Shown piece by piece: positions 1 to 9,331 of a stretch of DNA of 43,420 nucleotides. The translations under genes were made by a program, and so were the position numbers. The DNA comes from Planctomycetota bacterium. Its GTDB lineage: Bacteria; Planctomycetota; JAJSAM01; JAJVHW01. Each line of letters begins with the position of its first letter. Positions within the stretch are counted from its first letter, which is position 1. The notes under the pieces were generated by a model. That model was not told where the DNA came from. It made no database searches and worked only from the letters and a program-made list of their open reading frames with translations. The DNA is taken from positions 1 to 43,420 of the forward strand of contig JAJFFG010000097.1 in NCBI GenBank assembly GCA_021776825.1, given 5' to 3'.

Positions 1-168
1 CCTCCGAGACGGAACGACGTCGCAGTCGTCGTCGCGCCTTGATCTCGACACTCTGTCCTCGCTCAGGATGGGCCTCCCGGCGCGCGCCGTGGCCGCCGCA
101 TCCAGGCGGCTCCTGGACTCCCGGACGACGATCGTCACGGAGTGCGCGAGCCTCATGAATAGGCCGGG

Positions 169-2157
169 CTAGCGTTCCCGCGGCACCGCCGGGCCGGCCA
201 GTTCCCGCAGAGCCCGCTCCGCAGGTACGTAGTTGTGTTGGGCGATGCGTCGTAGGCGGTGGGTCTCGGTCTTCTGCGCGGCGGACGCGCCGGGTCGATT
301 GAGAGCACGCAGGAGCAGGCTGTCCACTCTGGCCAGGCGCGTGACGTGCAGTTCGCTGTAGGTCGGCGAGTGGCAGCGCGCGCACGCCCTCGCGAGGTCC
401 ACCGGCTCCTGCCCGGGACGGTCCAGCTCGTGGCAGTCCCCGCAGCCCACGTCGGCCGCGTGCGGATCCGCGGGGAGGTCGGTGGCACCCGCCAGGTCGG
501 CGACCTGGATGGCATGACAGTCGCCACAGTCGGAGCCCAACGGACGGAAGACAAGCGAGTCGTGACAGTCGTTGCAACTGTGCCGCGCATGCGTCGGGTC
601 CAGGCGGAACTCCGCGTCCACAGAGTGGTCGAAGTTCGTCTGCTCGAAGTCCCGCTCCGTGTGGCAGTCGGCGCACGGTTTCGGGTCCAGCGAGCCGGCG
701 TGCGGATCCTCGTGGCATGCCACGCAGTCGTGCGCGAGGCCCTGGAAGCGCGCGCTACCGAGTTGAGTGTTCGGTCGGGACACCGTGACGGCGGGCGGCA
801 CATGACACCGCGCGCAGGCGACGACCGCATGGGCGTCGCGCAGCGGGAACTCGTCGTGATTCACACGCACGTGCCCCCCGGTCCAGCCGGCCGGCTCATG
901 GCAGGTGTCGCACGACTCGGGGAACGGCTGCACGTGCGGTGCCTCATGGCATCCGTCGCACTGCTCAGGAGTGCCCCGCAACTGCGCAGCGGCTAGGCGT
1001 GCGTCGTCTTCCCGCGCTGGGTGGCACTCGCGGCACGCGACGTCGGCATGCCCGCCCGCTAGGTCGAAGTCGGTGTCCACGCGGTGGCGAAAGCGCAGGG
1101 CCCGGCCGGTCCACGACTGCTGCCCGTGGCAGGTGGTGCACTCGTCGCCCAGCGAGGGGCTGTGGAGATCGTCGTGACAGGCGGCGCACGCGTGCGGCGT
1201 TCGCTCGAAGGCCGCACTGGCCAGACTGCCGCCGGGCTCCTCGGGGGGATGACACTCCGCGCACGCGACCTCGCCATGCGCGCCCAGCAAGTGGAAGTCG
1301 GAATCACGGTTGTGCACGAAGAGCAGATCGCGGCCGCTGAACCCGCGCTCCTGGTGGCAGCGCGAACAGCCCTCTCCCAGTGTCGGCCGATGCGGGTCGT
1401 CGTGACAGGCGGCGCACGCGGTGGGCGTGCCCGCCAGCGGCGCCGTCGCCAGTGCGGCACCCGGCTCAACAGGCACATGACACTGTTCGCACCGCAGCAA
1501 TGCGTGCGCGCCGGACAGGGCGAAGGACGTGTCCGTCGCATGTGCGAACACCAACGCCCTCCCGGTCCAGCCGCGCTCGTCGTGACAGCGGCCGCAGTCT
1601 TCCCCGAGCGTCGGCGCGTGGGGATCGTCGTGACAGGTGACGCAGCCGTCGTACTCGATGCCCTGCCACTGCATGCGGATCCCGCCGGCCTGAGCAGGGC
1701 GCTCGTGGCACGACTCGCACGACGCGTCCGAATGCCGGCCGCGCAACGCGAAGAGCGCCTGCCCGTGATTGAAGGCCACGCGGTCGAGAGCCACGATGCC
1801 GGTGGCCTCGTGGTCCTCGTGGCACCCGGCACAGTCCCCGTCGAACGTGGCATGCCAACCCTCACTCGCGGCCCGCCGACGCCCGATCTCCTCGTGGCAG
1901 ACCATGCACTTCTCGTCGGGCGGAGCACTCGTCAGGTTGTGGCAGGACTCGCACTCCGCGAGGTCCGGAACCGACGCGTGGTGGCGCGAGAGAGGGCCGG
2001 GGTCGACGAAAGAAGACGGATGTCTGAGGGCGTCACCGAGCTGTGCCCGACGCTCTGCCCCGAGATACGTGAAGGCGAACACTCCGCCCGCCGTCACGAC
2101 GCACGCAAGTCCCACGAGCGGCAACACCCTTCGTCGCACCGTCACGGTCACCGTCAC
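169..2157 (-). CDS. 22-haem c-type cytochrome with tandem di/tri-haem modules
   Basis: This 662-residue protein carries 22 CXXCH haem c attachment motifs, the first at residue 69 and the last (CARCH) about 65 residues from the end. An N-terminal arginine run followed by one hydrophobic helix (about residues 11-31) suggests a signal anchor that exports it to the periplasm. The middle is built from repeated modules of about 75 residues, each opening with C-x2-CH-DDPH, then a CxRCH or CxTCH, a W/F-(T/S)-GR segment and a third CxxCH after GAH or GGH. Such multihaem proteins act as electron conduits or capacitors. It is the last gene of the operon, and its ATG overlaps the TGA of the upstream cytochrome b gene (ATGA, 2154-2157), so the two are probably translationally coupled. 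A quinol-to-multihaem route from cytochrome b is an inference. No NrfA, Hao or OmcS-type signature was recognised. Confidence 0.93.
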   Translation of the reverse strand: MTVTVTVRRRVLPLVGLACVVTAGGVFAFTYLGAERRAQLGDALRHPSSFVDPGPLSRHHASVPDLAECESCHNLTSAPPDEKCMVCHEEIGRRRAASEGWHATFDGDCAGCHEDHEATGIVALDRVAFNHGQALFALRGRHSDASCESCHERPAQAGGIRMQWQGIEYDGCVTCHDDPHAPTLGEDCGRCHDERGWTGRALVFAHATDTSFALSGAHALLRCEQCHVPVEPGAALATAPLAGTPTACAACHDDPHRPTLGEGCSRCHQERGFSGRDLLFVHNRDSDFHLLGAHGEVACAECHPPEEPGGSLASAAFERTPHACAACHDDLHSPSLGDECTTCHGQQSWTGRALRFRHRVDTDFDLAGGHADVACRECHPAREDDARLAAAQLRGTPEQCDGCHEAPHVQPFPESCDTCHEPAGWTGGHVRVNHDEFPLRDAHAVVACARCHVPPAVTVSRPNTQLGSARFQGLAHDCVACHEDPHAGSLDPKPCADCHTERDFEQTNFDHSVDAEFRLDPTHARHSCNDCHDSLVFRPLGSDCGDCHAIQVADLAGATDLPADPHAADVGCGDCHELDRPGQEPVDLARACARCHSPTYSELHVTRLARVDSLLLRALNRPGASAAQKTETHRLRRIAQHNYVPAERALRELAGPAVPRER

Positions 2158-2972
2158 CCGCGGCCCGCGTCCTCGGCTTCGCGCTCGAGCAGCAGGCGCA
2201 CGCGTTCGGCAACCTCCGCCTCACGCGCCGCGTGGTCCTCCCGAGCGTCGTGTTCCACAACCCAGCGGGGATAGTGCTCTTGCGCCCACGCGCGACCGAC
2301 CCGGCCGCTGAACGCGCCCGGCAACCCCTTGCGCGTGCTGCGATGGACCAGTGCCAGATAGAGATGTGCGACGAGCAGCGGCGCCGCCGCTGCGAACGCG
2401 GCCACGTGCACGAACCACGACAGCAGCGTTCCATCGGTGCGCCACATCACGATGCCCGTGAGACCGAACACCGGGATCAGCACCAGTTGAGCGAGCAGAT
2501 TCAGCTTCTGCCCCGCGTTGAACTTTCCCACTCGTGGGACGTCCACCGCGAATCCGAACTCGTGCAATGGATACGTGCGCAGCCAGCGGAAGTCGTCGCG
2601 GGTCCAGCTCATCGCGATGCGCGCGTTCTCGAAGAGCACCCGTCGCTGACCGAACGCCACGACTGCGGCGATGCCGACCAGCAAGAGCGCCCCCGCCCAG
2701 CGATGGACCGCGCCCAGGTCGCGGCGCAGGGTGGCGTGTGCTCCGTCGGCCAGCAGCAGCATGGCCGCACCGGTGCCGGCACAGGCCAGGTACGGCACGG
2801 CCTGCACCCAGTGGTAGAGACGCTCGGTGGCGTCGAAGCGCAGGACCGTCGAGCGATCCGTGCGCGGGCCCGCCCGGACGGCATCGGAGCGAGGACTTGC
2901 GGCCGGCGCGGACGGCCTCTCCCCGGTGGCCGTCTCGTCACGGACATGGGGCGGCGGGGAACGCGTGCTCAC
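2154..2972 (-). CDS. Membrane cytochrome b, formate dehydrogenase gamma / b561 type
   Basis: This 272-residue integral membrane protein resembles FdnI-type and Ni/Fe-hydrogenase cytochrome b subunits. After a proline- and arginine-rich N-terminus come RLYHWVQAVPYL, HRWAGALLLVG, the family-typical FNAGQKLNLLAQL segment, and a final helix pair with VAHLYLALVH. The histidines in these helices are the expected haem b ligands. The family passes electrons between the quinone pool and a periplasmic partner; here the partners are probably the flanking multihaem cytochromes. I chose the GTG at 2970-2972: it overlaps the upstream stop (GTGA) and has GGAGA about 5 bases before it. The frame stays open further upstream, but that stretch lies inside the preceding gene and reads as low-complexity arginine/proline. 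Confidence 0.9.
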   Translation of the reverse strand: MSTRSPPPHVRDETATGERPSAPAASPRSDAVRAGPRTDRSTVLRFDATERLYHWVQAVPYLACAGTGAAMLLLADGAHATLRRDLGAVHRWAGALLLVGIAAVVAFGQRRVLFENARIAMSWTRDDFRWLRTYPLHEFGFAVDVPRVGKFNAGQKLNLLAQLVLIPVFGLTGIVMWRTDGTLLSWFVHVAAFAAAAPLLVAHLYLALVHRSTRKGLPGAFSGRVGRAWAQEHYPRWVVEHDAREDHAAREAEVAERVRLLLEREAEDAGRG

Positions 2973-4678
2973 GGCGCTCTCCACGTGATCTGACCGAGTG
3001 TGAGCTCGATGCTGCCGGGGCGTCGCGGACGCAGCAGTTCGACCACGGCGCGGGCTGTTCCCGCGGGGACCAAGACGGTGCGGCGATCCGTGCCGCCGGC
3101 CGGGACGGCCGTACCGCGACGCACGGACCAGTGCTCGACGCCACGTCCGAGCGACCGGCCCTCGGCATCCTGGAAGTCGATGCGGGCCAACACGATGCGC
3201 GACCCGAACTGTCCGGTCGGCAGGGAGTGCGGGAGGTGGTTCTCGAGTTGCAGCACGAAGCCGCCGGGCGAGGCCGTGACGGACAGGGAGGTGGCGCTGC
3301 CAAGGTCCTGCAGGCCGCCGAGATCGAAACGGTGCTGCCGTTGGGGCACAGCGTCCTCGAGTGCCACGATCAGCGCCGACGTAGCCCCGGTGGCCTGGGT
3401 CAGGGTGCGCTGCACCGGCGGCATGTGGCACGCCTGACAGGTCGGTTTCGCATCTCCGTCGTGCGCGATCTCCGGCGCGGCGCGCCACTGCTCGAACGTC
3501 TGCTCGTGGCAGATGCCGCACAGGTCGCTGCGGCGGTAGGTGGGTTCGTCCTGTCGCACGGGATGCGGGTCCACGAGCCCTCGCTGCGAGAACGGGCCCA
3601 CGAGCACGCCGTCGCTCAGATGACACGCGATGCAGTCCACGCCGTGCGCGCGGCGCACGTCCCGCGTTTCCAGCGCGCCGGCGGTGTAGATGGAGTCCGG
3701 AGCGTGGCACGGCAGGCAGCGGGCGAACGACTGGTCGGCGGTGACCGCAGCGAAGGAGTCGGCGCTGTAGGCCCGCGCGTGTCCCGACGAACTCCACTCT
3801 GCGTAGACTTCCACGTGACACTGCCCGCAGCGCTCCGGAGAGGAGCGCTCGATCCCGCCCTGGGCGACATCGTCATAGCTGCACCCGGCCAGCGAGGAGG
3901 CCAACACTGCGAGCAACGCCAGGGATGCCAGCCGCGCGCGACCGGCTGAACCCCTGGGCGGGGGTTCGTGACGATCGAAGCCGTCGAGCAGCGCTAGTGC
4001 GGGCTCGACCGCCAACTCCTCACGCCCGAGCACGAAGTGATCGCAGTCGGCCAGGTAGGTGAGGCGGGCGGCTGGAAAGCGATCCCGCACGACGCACTCG
4101 GGCGGCGGCGGGTCCAGCACGTCCGCGCCACCGACCACCAGGCTGACCTCCAGCGAGTCGTCGGCGAGGTCGTCGAAGTCCAGCCGCCCCAGCGGCGGCA
4201 GCACGGCGGCCACGCGCCGGAGGCCGTTCCGTCGAGCGAGCTGCAGCGCGATCCAAGCGCCGAAGGAGTAACCCACGACGGCCGCCACCTGGAACAGCCC
4301 ACCAGCATGCGCCAGCGCTGCCTGCGCATCCTCGAGGACACAGCCATAGTCACCAGCCTCCTGGCGGGCATTCCACCACTCGAAGCGCGGCTGGCCGTCG
4401 GTGTCGTCGTGGCTGCGCCCCACGTTGCGGTAGTTCCAGCGGAGCGCCGCCAGCCCCCGCGCAGCGGCCGCACGGGCCAGCGCCTCGGTGACGTTGTTCT
4501 CCATGTCGCCGCCCAGCAGCGGGCTGGGCGAGCAGATGAGGATTCCGTCGCGTGCCTCTCCATCGGCAGGCCAGGTCAGCAGCGTCTCCAGCGACCCGGC
4601 CGGGCCCCGCACCACGCCCCGCGTCTCGTGGAATGTCTCGGCGCCGGGAACGCCACCATCAGCGTCGAGTTCGCCCAT
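2969..4678 (-). CDS. Alpha/beta hydrolase fused to a lipobox multihaem cytochrome c
   Basis: One uninterrupted 569-residue frame holds two unlike parts. Residues 1 to about 240 form a complete COG2945-like alpha/beta hydrolase, with nucleophile motif GYSFG (Ser138), a likely acid Asp186 in GGAD and His214 in DCDHF. Residues 247-266 then read as a lipoprotein signal peptide, an arginine-flanked hydrophobic run ending LAGC (Cys266). After this come five CXXCH motifs (residues 284, 321, 349, 387, 414) in a cytochrome c554-like context, CGQCH followed by YAEWSSSGHARAY. The ATG shares one base with the preceding stop (TGATG), and the end overlaps the cytochrome b gene. Either the protein is a true fusion anchored with the hydrolase inside and haems outside, or the cytochrome is also started internally (TTG or GTG codons lie near 4010-4035) to give a separate lipoprotein. 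I saw no stop or frameshift between the parts. Confidence 0.85.
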   Translation of the reverse strand: MGELDADGGVPGAETFHETRGVVRGPAGSLETLLTWPADGEARDGILICSPSPLLGGDMENNVTEALARAAAARGLAALRWNYRNVGRSHDDTDGQPRFEWWNARQEAGDYGCVLEDAQAALAHAGGLFQVAAVVGYSFGAWIALQLARRNGLRRVAAVLPPLGRLDFDDLADDSLEVSLVVGGADVLDPPPPECVVRDRFPAARLTYLADCDHFVLGREELAVEPALALLDGFDRHEPPPRGSAGRARLASLALLAVLASSLAGCSYDDVAQGGIERSSPERCGQCHVEVYAEWSSSGHARAYSADSFAAVTADQSFARCLPCHAPDSIYTAGALETRDVRRAHGVDCIACHLSDGVLVGPFSQRGLVDPHPVRQDEPTYRRSDLCGICHEQTFEQWRAAPEIAHDGDAKPTCQACHMPPVQRTLTQATGATSALIVALEDAVPQRQHRFDLGGLQDLGSATSLSVTASPGGFVLQLENHLPHSLPTGQFGSRIVLARIDFQDAEGRSLGRGVEHWSVRRGTAVPAGGTDRRTVLVPAGTARAVVELLRPRRPGSIELTLGQITWRAP

Positions 4679-5784
4679 CAGTACAGCCCTCCTTCCACCG
4701 CTACTTCTCGGGCGGGCCGCGGGTCCACCAGCACGCGATCCAGGAAGCCCTCGGCGGCTGTTGCCACGGGACACGCCTCCATGCGCGCCTCGTCGCGCTC
4801 GATCAGATTGGCGATCAGGAACGTCGGATCCAGTCGGTCCAGCACCACGCGGCCGCACTCGCCCTCGGCCGCGTCGTCATGGAGCGCGGCCGCGTCGAAG
4901 ACGCCACTCGGCGGACGACGCAGCACCCGCAAGCGCAGTCGACCGGCGGGCAACGCGTAGCGCGCGGGCCCGTCTTCGCCGGGGGCGCTCAGTTCCGGTG
5001 AGATGCCGGCCAGCGAGTTGCCATAGGCCGGCAGCAGCACGGCCTCGGCGTAGGCGGCGTGCAGCGCCGCACGGGTGTCGGCATCGAGAGCCATCCCGCC
5101 GATGTGGATGCCGCGGATGTTCGCACGCTGCGCGGGCGGAAGCGCGGCGGCCAGGTGCAGCAGCACGGGCGGCGTGGAGAAGACCACCTCGATACGCTCC
5201 CGCCGGAAGATCGCCAACGCCTGGGCCGCCACGTGCTCGCGGTAGAGCCGCGCGCCCAGGCTGCCCGGCGACTGTGCTCGCGCCCAGCGCGGATCGAAAT
5301 CCACCGCGAACGGCTCCAGGCAGCCCGCAGCGCGCGCGAACGCGCGTGCGGCCTGGTGGATCACGTGCGGTCCCGACGGACCCACGAACGCCCACGCCCC
5401 CGAGGTGGGGAATCCTCGCGCGCGGACTGCTGTCTGGAAGGGCTCGACGAACCCGGCGCGGAACTCCTCCGGGGAGAAGACCGAACGCAGCGGCGTGCCG
5501 CTCGTGCCGCCGGTCTCGGAGAGCACCAGCCGTCCCAGGTCGGCGTGCAGCCCCGCGGGCACCAGGTGAAGCAGCGGCTGGGCGTGTAGCTGCTCGCGCA
5601 GGAGCGGGCCGAGCAGCGCCAGATCCTCCGCGCGGCGGATGCGATCCCGTGCATCGAGCCCCAGCGAGTGCGCCCGCTCCAGCCAGAAGCGAGTGCCCGC
5701 CGTCGGGTGGAAGTGGCGCGCGACGATCGCCCGCACGTGGGCGTCGGTGAGCGCCACAGGGGCCGCGGTGTTCGTGACGCTCAT
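4678..5784 (-). CDS. ANL-superfamily adenylating enzyme (PaaK/LuxE-like, short)
   Basis: This 368-residue protein has the AMP-binding P-loop signature SETGGTSGTP at residues 89-98, and a PaaK-like region around FSTPPVLLHLA and LLPAYGNSLAG. The family activates carboxylates as acyl-adenylates, then forms thioesters or acyl-proteins. It is shorter than typical phenylacetate-CoA ligases (about 430 residues) and ends soon after the segment corresponding to the ATP-contacting D-loop, so the mobile C-terminal lid appears missing, as in LuxE-sized acyl-protein synthetases. The substrate cannot be told. The neighbours (SCP2, aminotransferase, RND exporter, hydrolase) suggest it activates an acid in a small lipid-like pathway; that is inference. 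Its start overlaps the upstream RND stop (ATGA, 5781-5784) and its stop overlaps the hydrolase-cytochrome start. Confidence 0.82.
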   Translation of the reverse strand: MSVTNTAAPVALTDAHVRAIVARHFHPTAGTRFWLERAHSLGLDARDRIRRAEDLALLGPLLREQLHAQPLLHLVPAGLHADLGRLVLSETGGTSGTPLRSVFSPEEFRAGFVEPFQTAVRARGFPTSGAWAFVGPSGPHVIHQAARAFARAAGCLEPFAVDFDPRWARAQSPGSLGARLYREHVAAQALAIFRRERIEVVFSTPPVLLHLAAALPPAQRANIRGIHIGGMALDADTRAALHAAYAEAVLLPAYGNSLAGISPELSAPGEDGPARYALPAGRLRLRVLRRPPSGVFDAAALHDDAAEGECGRVVLDRLDPTFLIANLIERDEARMEACPVATAAEGFLDRVLVDPRPAREVAVEGGLY

Positions 5785-7883
5785 GGGAGCCTCCGATCGG
5801 AATGGGACGGTGCCGGTGCGGACGCGAGGGCGACGCCGCCCCAGCGCCCGAGCAGTGCGGGAAGCAGCAGCAGGTCGGCAGCCACGGCGGCCAGTGCCGC
5901 TCCGGCGATCAGCAGTCCCAGTCGCCGCGCGGGGGGGAAGTCCGACGCCACGAACCCGCCGAAGCCGGTGACCGCCGCGAGTGTGGTGAACACGATGGGC
6001 CGCGCGGTATGGCGGAAGACCGTCTCCAGGTCTCCCCCGTTCCGCCGGTAGCCGTGCAAGACATGAACCGTGTCATCCACCGCCAGACCCAGCGCCAGGC
6101 CGGCCACCGCGACCGTCGCTGCATCGAGGGGCGTGCCGAGCCAGCCCATGACTCCTGCGGCCATGAGGGCCGGGGCCACATTGGGGACCAGTGAGATCAG
6201 CGCCAGGCGCAGGGACCGCAGATCCAGCCACAACACGACGGTCACGAGCACGAGCGCTCCTGCGAACGAGCGGATCTGTGACGAGACCAGCGCGCGCTGC
6301 ACCTGCACGAGCAGCGGGATCGAACCCGTGAGCACCGCGTTCACGCCCACCGGCAGGTGGTCGGCCACCACGCCGCGGGCGCGTTCCGCCAGGGCGTGGC
6401 TCTCCTCCACTCCGACGGTTCCCGTGCAGAGCGTCAACCGCATGGACGCCACGTCGTCCGTCACCCTCACGTGACTCGGCAGGACGGCGCTCAGCGTGTC
6501 GAGATCCGAGTCGGCCGCGGCGTCGTAGGGGCTGAGCACGTGGGTGACCAGCGGCAGATCGCGACAGTCGTCGGCCAGTTCGTGGGCGGCGCGCCGGACG
6601 TCCTCGTCGAGCATCCGTCCGGGAGCGCCGCGCAACCAGACCTCCACCGGCGTCAGGCCGAAGAGGCCGGCCTCGATCTGCGCCGTGGCGGTGCGCACCG
6701 GAGCGTCGGACGGCAGGAGGCGCAGCACGTTGGACTCCACCGGCAACCGCGCCACCCCCACTGCCGCCACACCAAGGAGCACGGCCGAGACGCACAAGAC
6801 CGCTCCGCCGCGACGACTGGCGAAGTCCGCGGTGGCGCCGGCCCACGACGAGCGCGCACCGGCGGGACGGGGGCCGTAGGGACGCACGCGGAGCGCCAGT
6901 AGCACGACGGGCACGACCGTGTAGGCGAGCACGAACGCGAGTGCGATGCCCAGGGCTCCGAAGGCCCCGAGATCGCGCACGGGTGCCAGATCCGAGAGCA
7001 TCAGCGACCCCAGCCCAGCCGCAGTGGTGGCCGCGGCAACGAGTGCCGGTCGCACCGTCTCTCGAAGTACCCGCCGCCAGCGCAGGGCCAGCGTCTCGGC
7101 GCGGTCCACCGGGCCGTCCAGAAAGCGCGTCACCGGGTGCAGCGCGTACGCCGTGCCCAGCACCATGAGCAGCGCCGGCAGCACGGAGAGCAGCATGTGC
7201 ATCGGCCGTCCCGACAGCTGCACGACACCCAGAGTCGAGCCGCAGGCAAGACCGCACGCACTAAGGATCACTAGGGCCGCGCGCAGGCTTGCCAGCGCCA
7301 CGATCAGCACCGCCAGCACGCCGGTGGCCGCGATCGGAACAAGAACGGTGGAGGAGTGTCGCGCGTGTCGATCCAGGGCGCGATTGAGAGACGCCGGCCC
7401 GGCCACGCGCCAGCGTCCATCTGCTGTGATCGCCGCCAGCGTCTCGATGCGATCCAGCAGCTGCGCACGCTCGGCCGAGTCCAGCCCCTCGCGAAACCCG
7501 ACGAATGCCGCGCCGCCGGCGCCCCGATCCGTCCGAGCGAAGAGCGGCTGCTGAAGCGGGTCTGTCGCGTCCAGAACCGGCACGCCCTCGGCGGTGAACG
7601 TGATCGGCGCCAGCACGCGCTCGACGCCCGGCAGGCCGCGCAGTCGCTCGGTCAGTGTGCGCAGTTCCGCCACCAACTCGGCTTCATCCCGATCGACACT
7701 CGCCACGACGGCGAAGTGATCGCTGCCAAACGTCTGTTTGAACTCCTGGTAGCGCTGCCGCGCCACGTCGCCGAAGGGCAGCCACTCGTCCATGCCGTTG
7801 TCCGTGCGCAGCCACGCCGCCGGCAGCGCCAGCAGCACCGCCAGCACCAACAGACCCCACGCCAGGACGCTGCGGCGGCCCAC
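5781..7883 (-). CDS. RND-superfamily exporter, MMPL/HAE3 type
   Basis: This 700-residue membrane protein has the duplicated RND plan: a first helix at the N-terminus, a large extracytoplasmic loop (about residues 30-210), a helix cluster, a second helix and loop, and a final cluster containing GLALGLAVDDTVHVLHGYRR with its paired acidic residues. That plan and length fit HAE3/MMPL transporters such as HpnN, which move hydrophobic molecules (hopanoids, lipids) using proton motive force. I start it at the GTG at 7881-7883, which shares one base with the aminotransferase TAG and places the first helix (VLAWGLLVLAVLLALPAAWL) at the N-terminus. The frame stays open for about 160 codons further upstream but there overlaps the aminotransferase gene and is arginine/proline rich. 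Cargo is unknown; operon context suggests the product of the adjacent enzymes. Confidence 0.9.
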   Translation of the reverse strand: MGRRSVLAWGLLVLAVLLALPAAWLRTDNGMDEWLPFGDVARQRYQEFKQTFGSDHFAVVASVDRDEAELVAELRTLTERLRGLPGVERVLAPITFTAEGVPVLDATDPLQQPLFARTDRGAGGAAFVGFREGLDSAERAQLLDRIETLAAITADGRWRVAGPASLNRALDRHARHSSTVLVPIAATGVLAVLIVALASLRAALVILSACGLACGSTLGVVQLSGRPMHMLLSVLPALLMVLGTAYALHPVTRFLDGPVDRAETLALRWRRVLRETVRPALVAAATTAAGLGSLMLSDLAPVRDLGAFGALGIALAFVLAYTVVPVVLLALRVRPYGPRPAGARSSWAGATADFASRRGGAVLCVSAVLLGVAAVGVARLPVESNVLRLLPSDAPVRTATAQIEAGLFGLTPVEVWLRGAPGRMLDEDVRRAAHELADDCRDLPLVTHVLSPYDAAADSDLDTLSAVLPSHVRVTDDVASMRLTLCTGTVGVEESHALAERARGVVADHLPVGVNAVLTGSIPLLVQVQRALVSSQIRSFAGALVLVTVVLWLDLRSLRLALISLVPNVAPALMAAGVMGWLGTPLDAATVAVAGLALGLAVDDTVHVLHGYRRNGGDLETVFRHTARPIVFTTLAAVTGFGGFVASDFPPARRLGLLIAGAALAAVAADLLLLPALLGRWGGVALASAPAPSHSDRRLP

Positions 7884-9331
7884 TACCAGCGGCTCACCAT
7901 GGAGAGCACCGCGCGCACCCCGTCCCGCCGCACGGCGCGCTCGAGCAGCCGACCCGTGAGTCGCCCGAGCCCCTTGCTCAGCACGGCGTCCAACGCCGCG
8001 GGTACGCCGGCCAGGTCCTCGCGGGTGGCCAGCAGCGAGGGGTAAATCCGCAGCACGCGCGGGTTGTTCAGCACGAACGACGAGAGGATGCCGTGCTCGT
8101 GTAGCAGTTCCGCCCCCACCACACCGGGCAGGTACTTCGTGGCGATGGACCGGATGCGCTCCCGCGGCAGCAAAGGCGGGACCCTCACGTCGGGCGTCTC
8201 CAGTTCCACGCCGATCATGAGCCCCTCGCCGCGGATCGACCGGACGGCATTGGGGTGCCGGGCGCGCACGCCCTCGAGCTGCTCGCGCAGCCAGGCGCCC
8301 GTCCGTCGCGAGCGGCCTGCGAAGTCCTCGTCCACCGCCACCTGCAACGCCTCCATGGCGACAGCGCACGCCCGTCCCCGCCCACCGAACGTGGACGTGT
8401 GAACCAGGCAGTCCTCGATCTTGCCGTAGGCGGCCGCGTGGAGCTCCGGCCGCGTGATCGTGGCGCCGATGGTGGCCACGCCGCCGCCCAGAGACTTGGC
8501 AATGCAGAGAACGTCCGGGGTGACCCCCTCGGCCTGGCAGCGGAAGAGCGCGCCGGCCCGCCCGATGCCCGTCTGGATCTCGTCCAGGATGAGCAACACG
8601 CCGTGCTGTCGACAGAGCCGCTCCACGGCGCGCAGGTAGCCCGCCGGCGGCACGACTACGCCCCCCTCGCCTTGGATGGGTTCGAGCACGACCCCGGCGA
8701 TGCGCTCACTGCCGGGATCGGTCAGCGCCGCTTCGATGGCGGCGACGTCGCCGAACGGCACCATGGGCCAGCCGGGCAGGCGCGGCACGAACCCGCGGTA
8801 CTTGTCACGGCCGGTGATCTGCAACGTGCCGAACGTCTTGCCGTGCAACGAGTTCTCGGCGTAGACGAAGCGGTCCCGCTCGCCGCGGAACGAGCGCACG
8901 GCCAGTTTCAGCGCGCCCTCCACGGCCTCGGTCCCGCTGTTGCACAGGAACACGCTGCCCAACCCTTCGGGGGCCAGTCGCGCGAGATTGCTCGCCAGCG
9001 CCGCAGGCCACGGCGAGGCGAACTCCTTGAGCAGATCCGGGTCGCCCCGCTCATCGAACCAGCGCGCCGCCGCCACGACCCGCGGGTGATTGTGTCCGTG
9101 GTTCAGCGCGCCGTACGACGAGATCAAATCCAGCAGGCGGGTGCCGTCCGCCGTCTCGATCCACGGCCCAGACGCCCGGACCGCGCGGATGGAGTGATAG
9201 CCACCCAACCGCATCAGCGCGATGAGTCCGCTGTTGAGATGTTCCTCGTGCAGCGTGAGCACGTCGCCGTGGCTGAGGTTCGGCACGTCGGTGTAGCGCA
9301 ACAGATCCGGTGTGTGCGTCACGGTGGTCAT
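7883..9331 (-). CDS. PLP-dependent class III aminotransferase
   Basis: This 482-residue enzyme shows the class III (acetylornithine/putrescine/GABA aminotransferase) motifs in order: substrate-side GALNHGHNHPRV, CNSGTEAVEGALKLA for phosphate binding (SGTE at 132-135), LILDEIQTGIGR with Asp250, and the PLP Schiff-base lysine in IAKSLGGG (Lys279). It should move an amino group between an amine or amino acid and a ketone or aldehyde. The C-terminal 60 residues, rich in arginine and leucine, extend beyond the usual end. The start is the ATG at 9329-9331, overlapping the SCP2 stop (ATGA). It lies between a lipid-binding SCP2 protein and a lipid-type exporter, so a long-chain or aminolipid substrate is possible, but nothing in the sequence proves it. 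Confidence 0.92.
   Translation of the reverse strand: MTTVTHTPDLLRYTDVPNLSHGDVLTLHEEHLNSGLIALMRLGGYHSIRAVRASGPWIETADGTRLLDLISSYGALNHGHNHPRVVAAARWFDERGDPDLLKEFASPWPAALASNLARLAPEGLGSVFLCNSGTEAVEGALKLAVRSFRGERDRFVYAENSLHGKTFGTLQITGRDKYRGFVPRLPGWPMVPFGDVAAIEAALTDPGSERIAGVVLEPIQGEGGVVVPPAGYLRAVERLCRQHGVLLILDEIQTGIGRAGALFRCQAEGVTPDVLCIAKSLGGGVATIGATITRPELHAAAYGKIEDCLVHTSTFGGRGRACAVAMEALQVAVDEDFAGRSRRTGAWLREQLEGVRARHPNAVRSIRGEGLMIGVELETPDVRVPPLLPRERIRSIATKYLPGVVGAELLHEHGILSSFVLNNPRVLRIYPSLLATREDLAGVPAALDAVLSKGLGRLTGRLLERAVRRDGVRAVLSMVSRW

Noticed and set aside
1084..2274. Plus-strand open frame of 396 codons opposite the 22-haem cytochrome
   Set aside because: Antisense shadow of a GC-rich gene; the minus-strand frame has 22 haem motifs, this one has none.
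2973..3821. N-terminal extension of the cytochrome b frame
   Set aside because: It overlaps the hydrolase-cytochrome gene completely and has shadow-like composition; the GTG at 2972 has a ribosome site and stop overlap.
7884..8369. N-terminal extension of the RND transporter frame
   Set aside because: It is antiphase within the aminotransferase gene; the first transmembrane helix begins right after the GTG at 7883.
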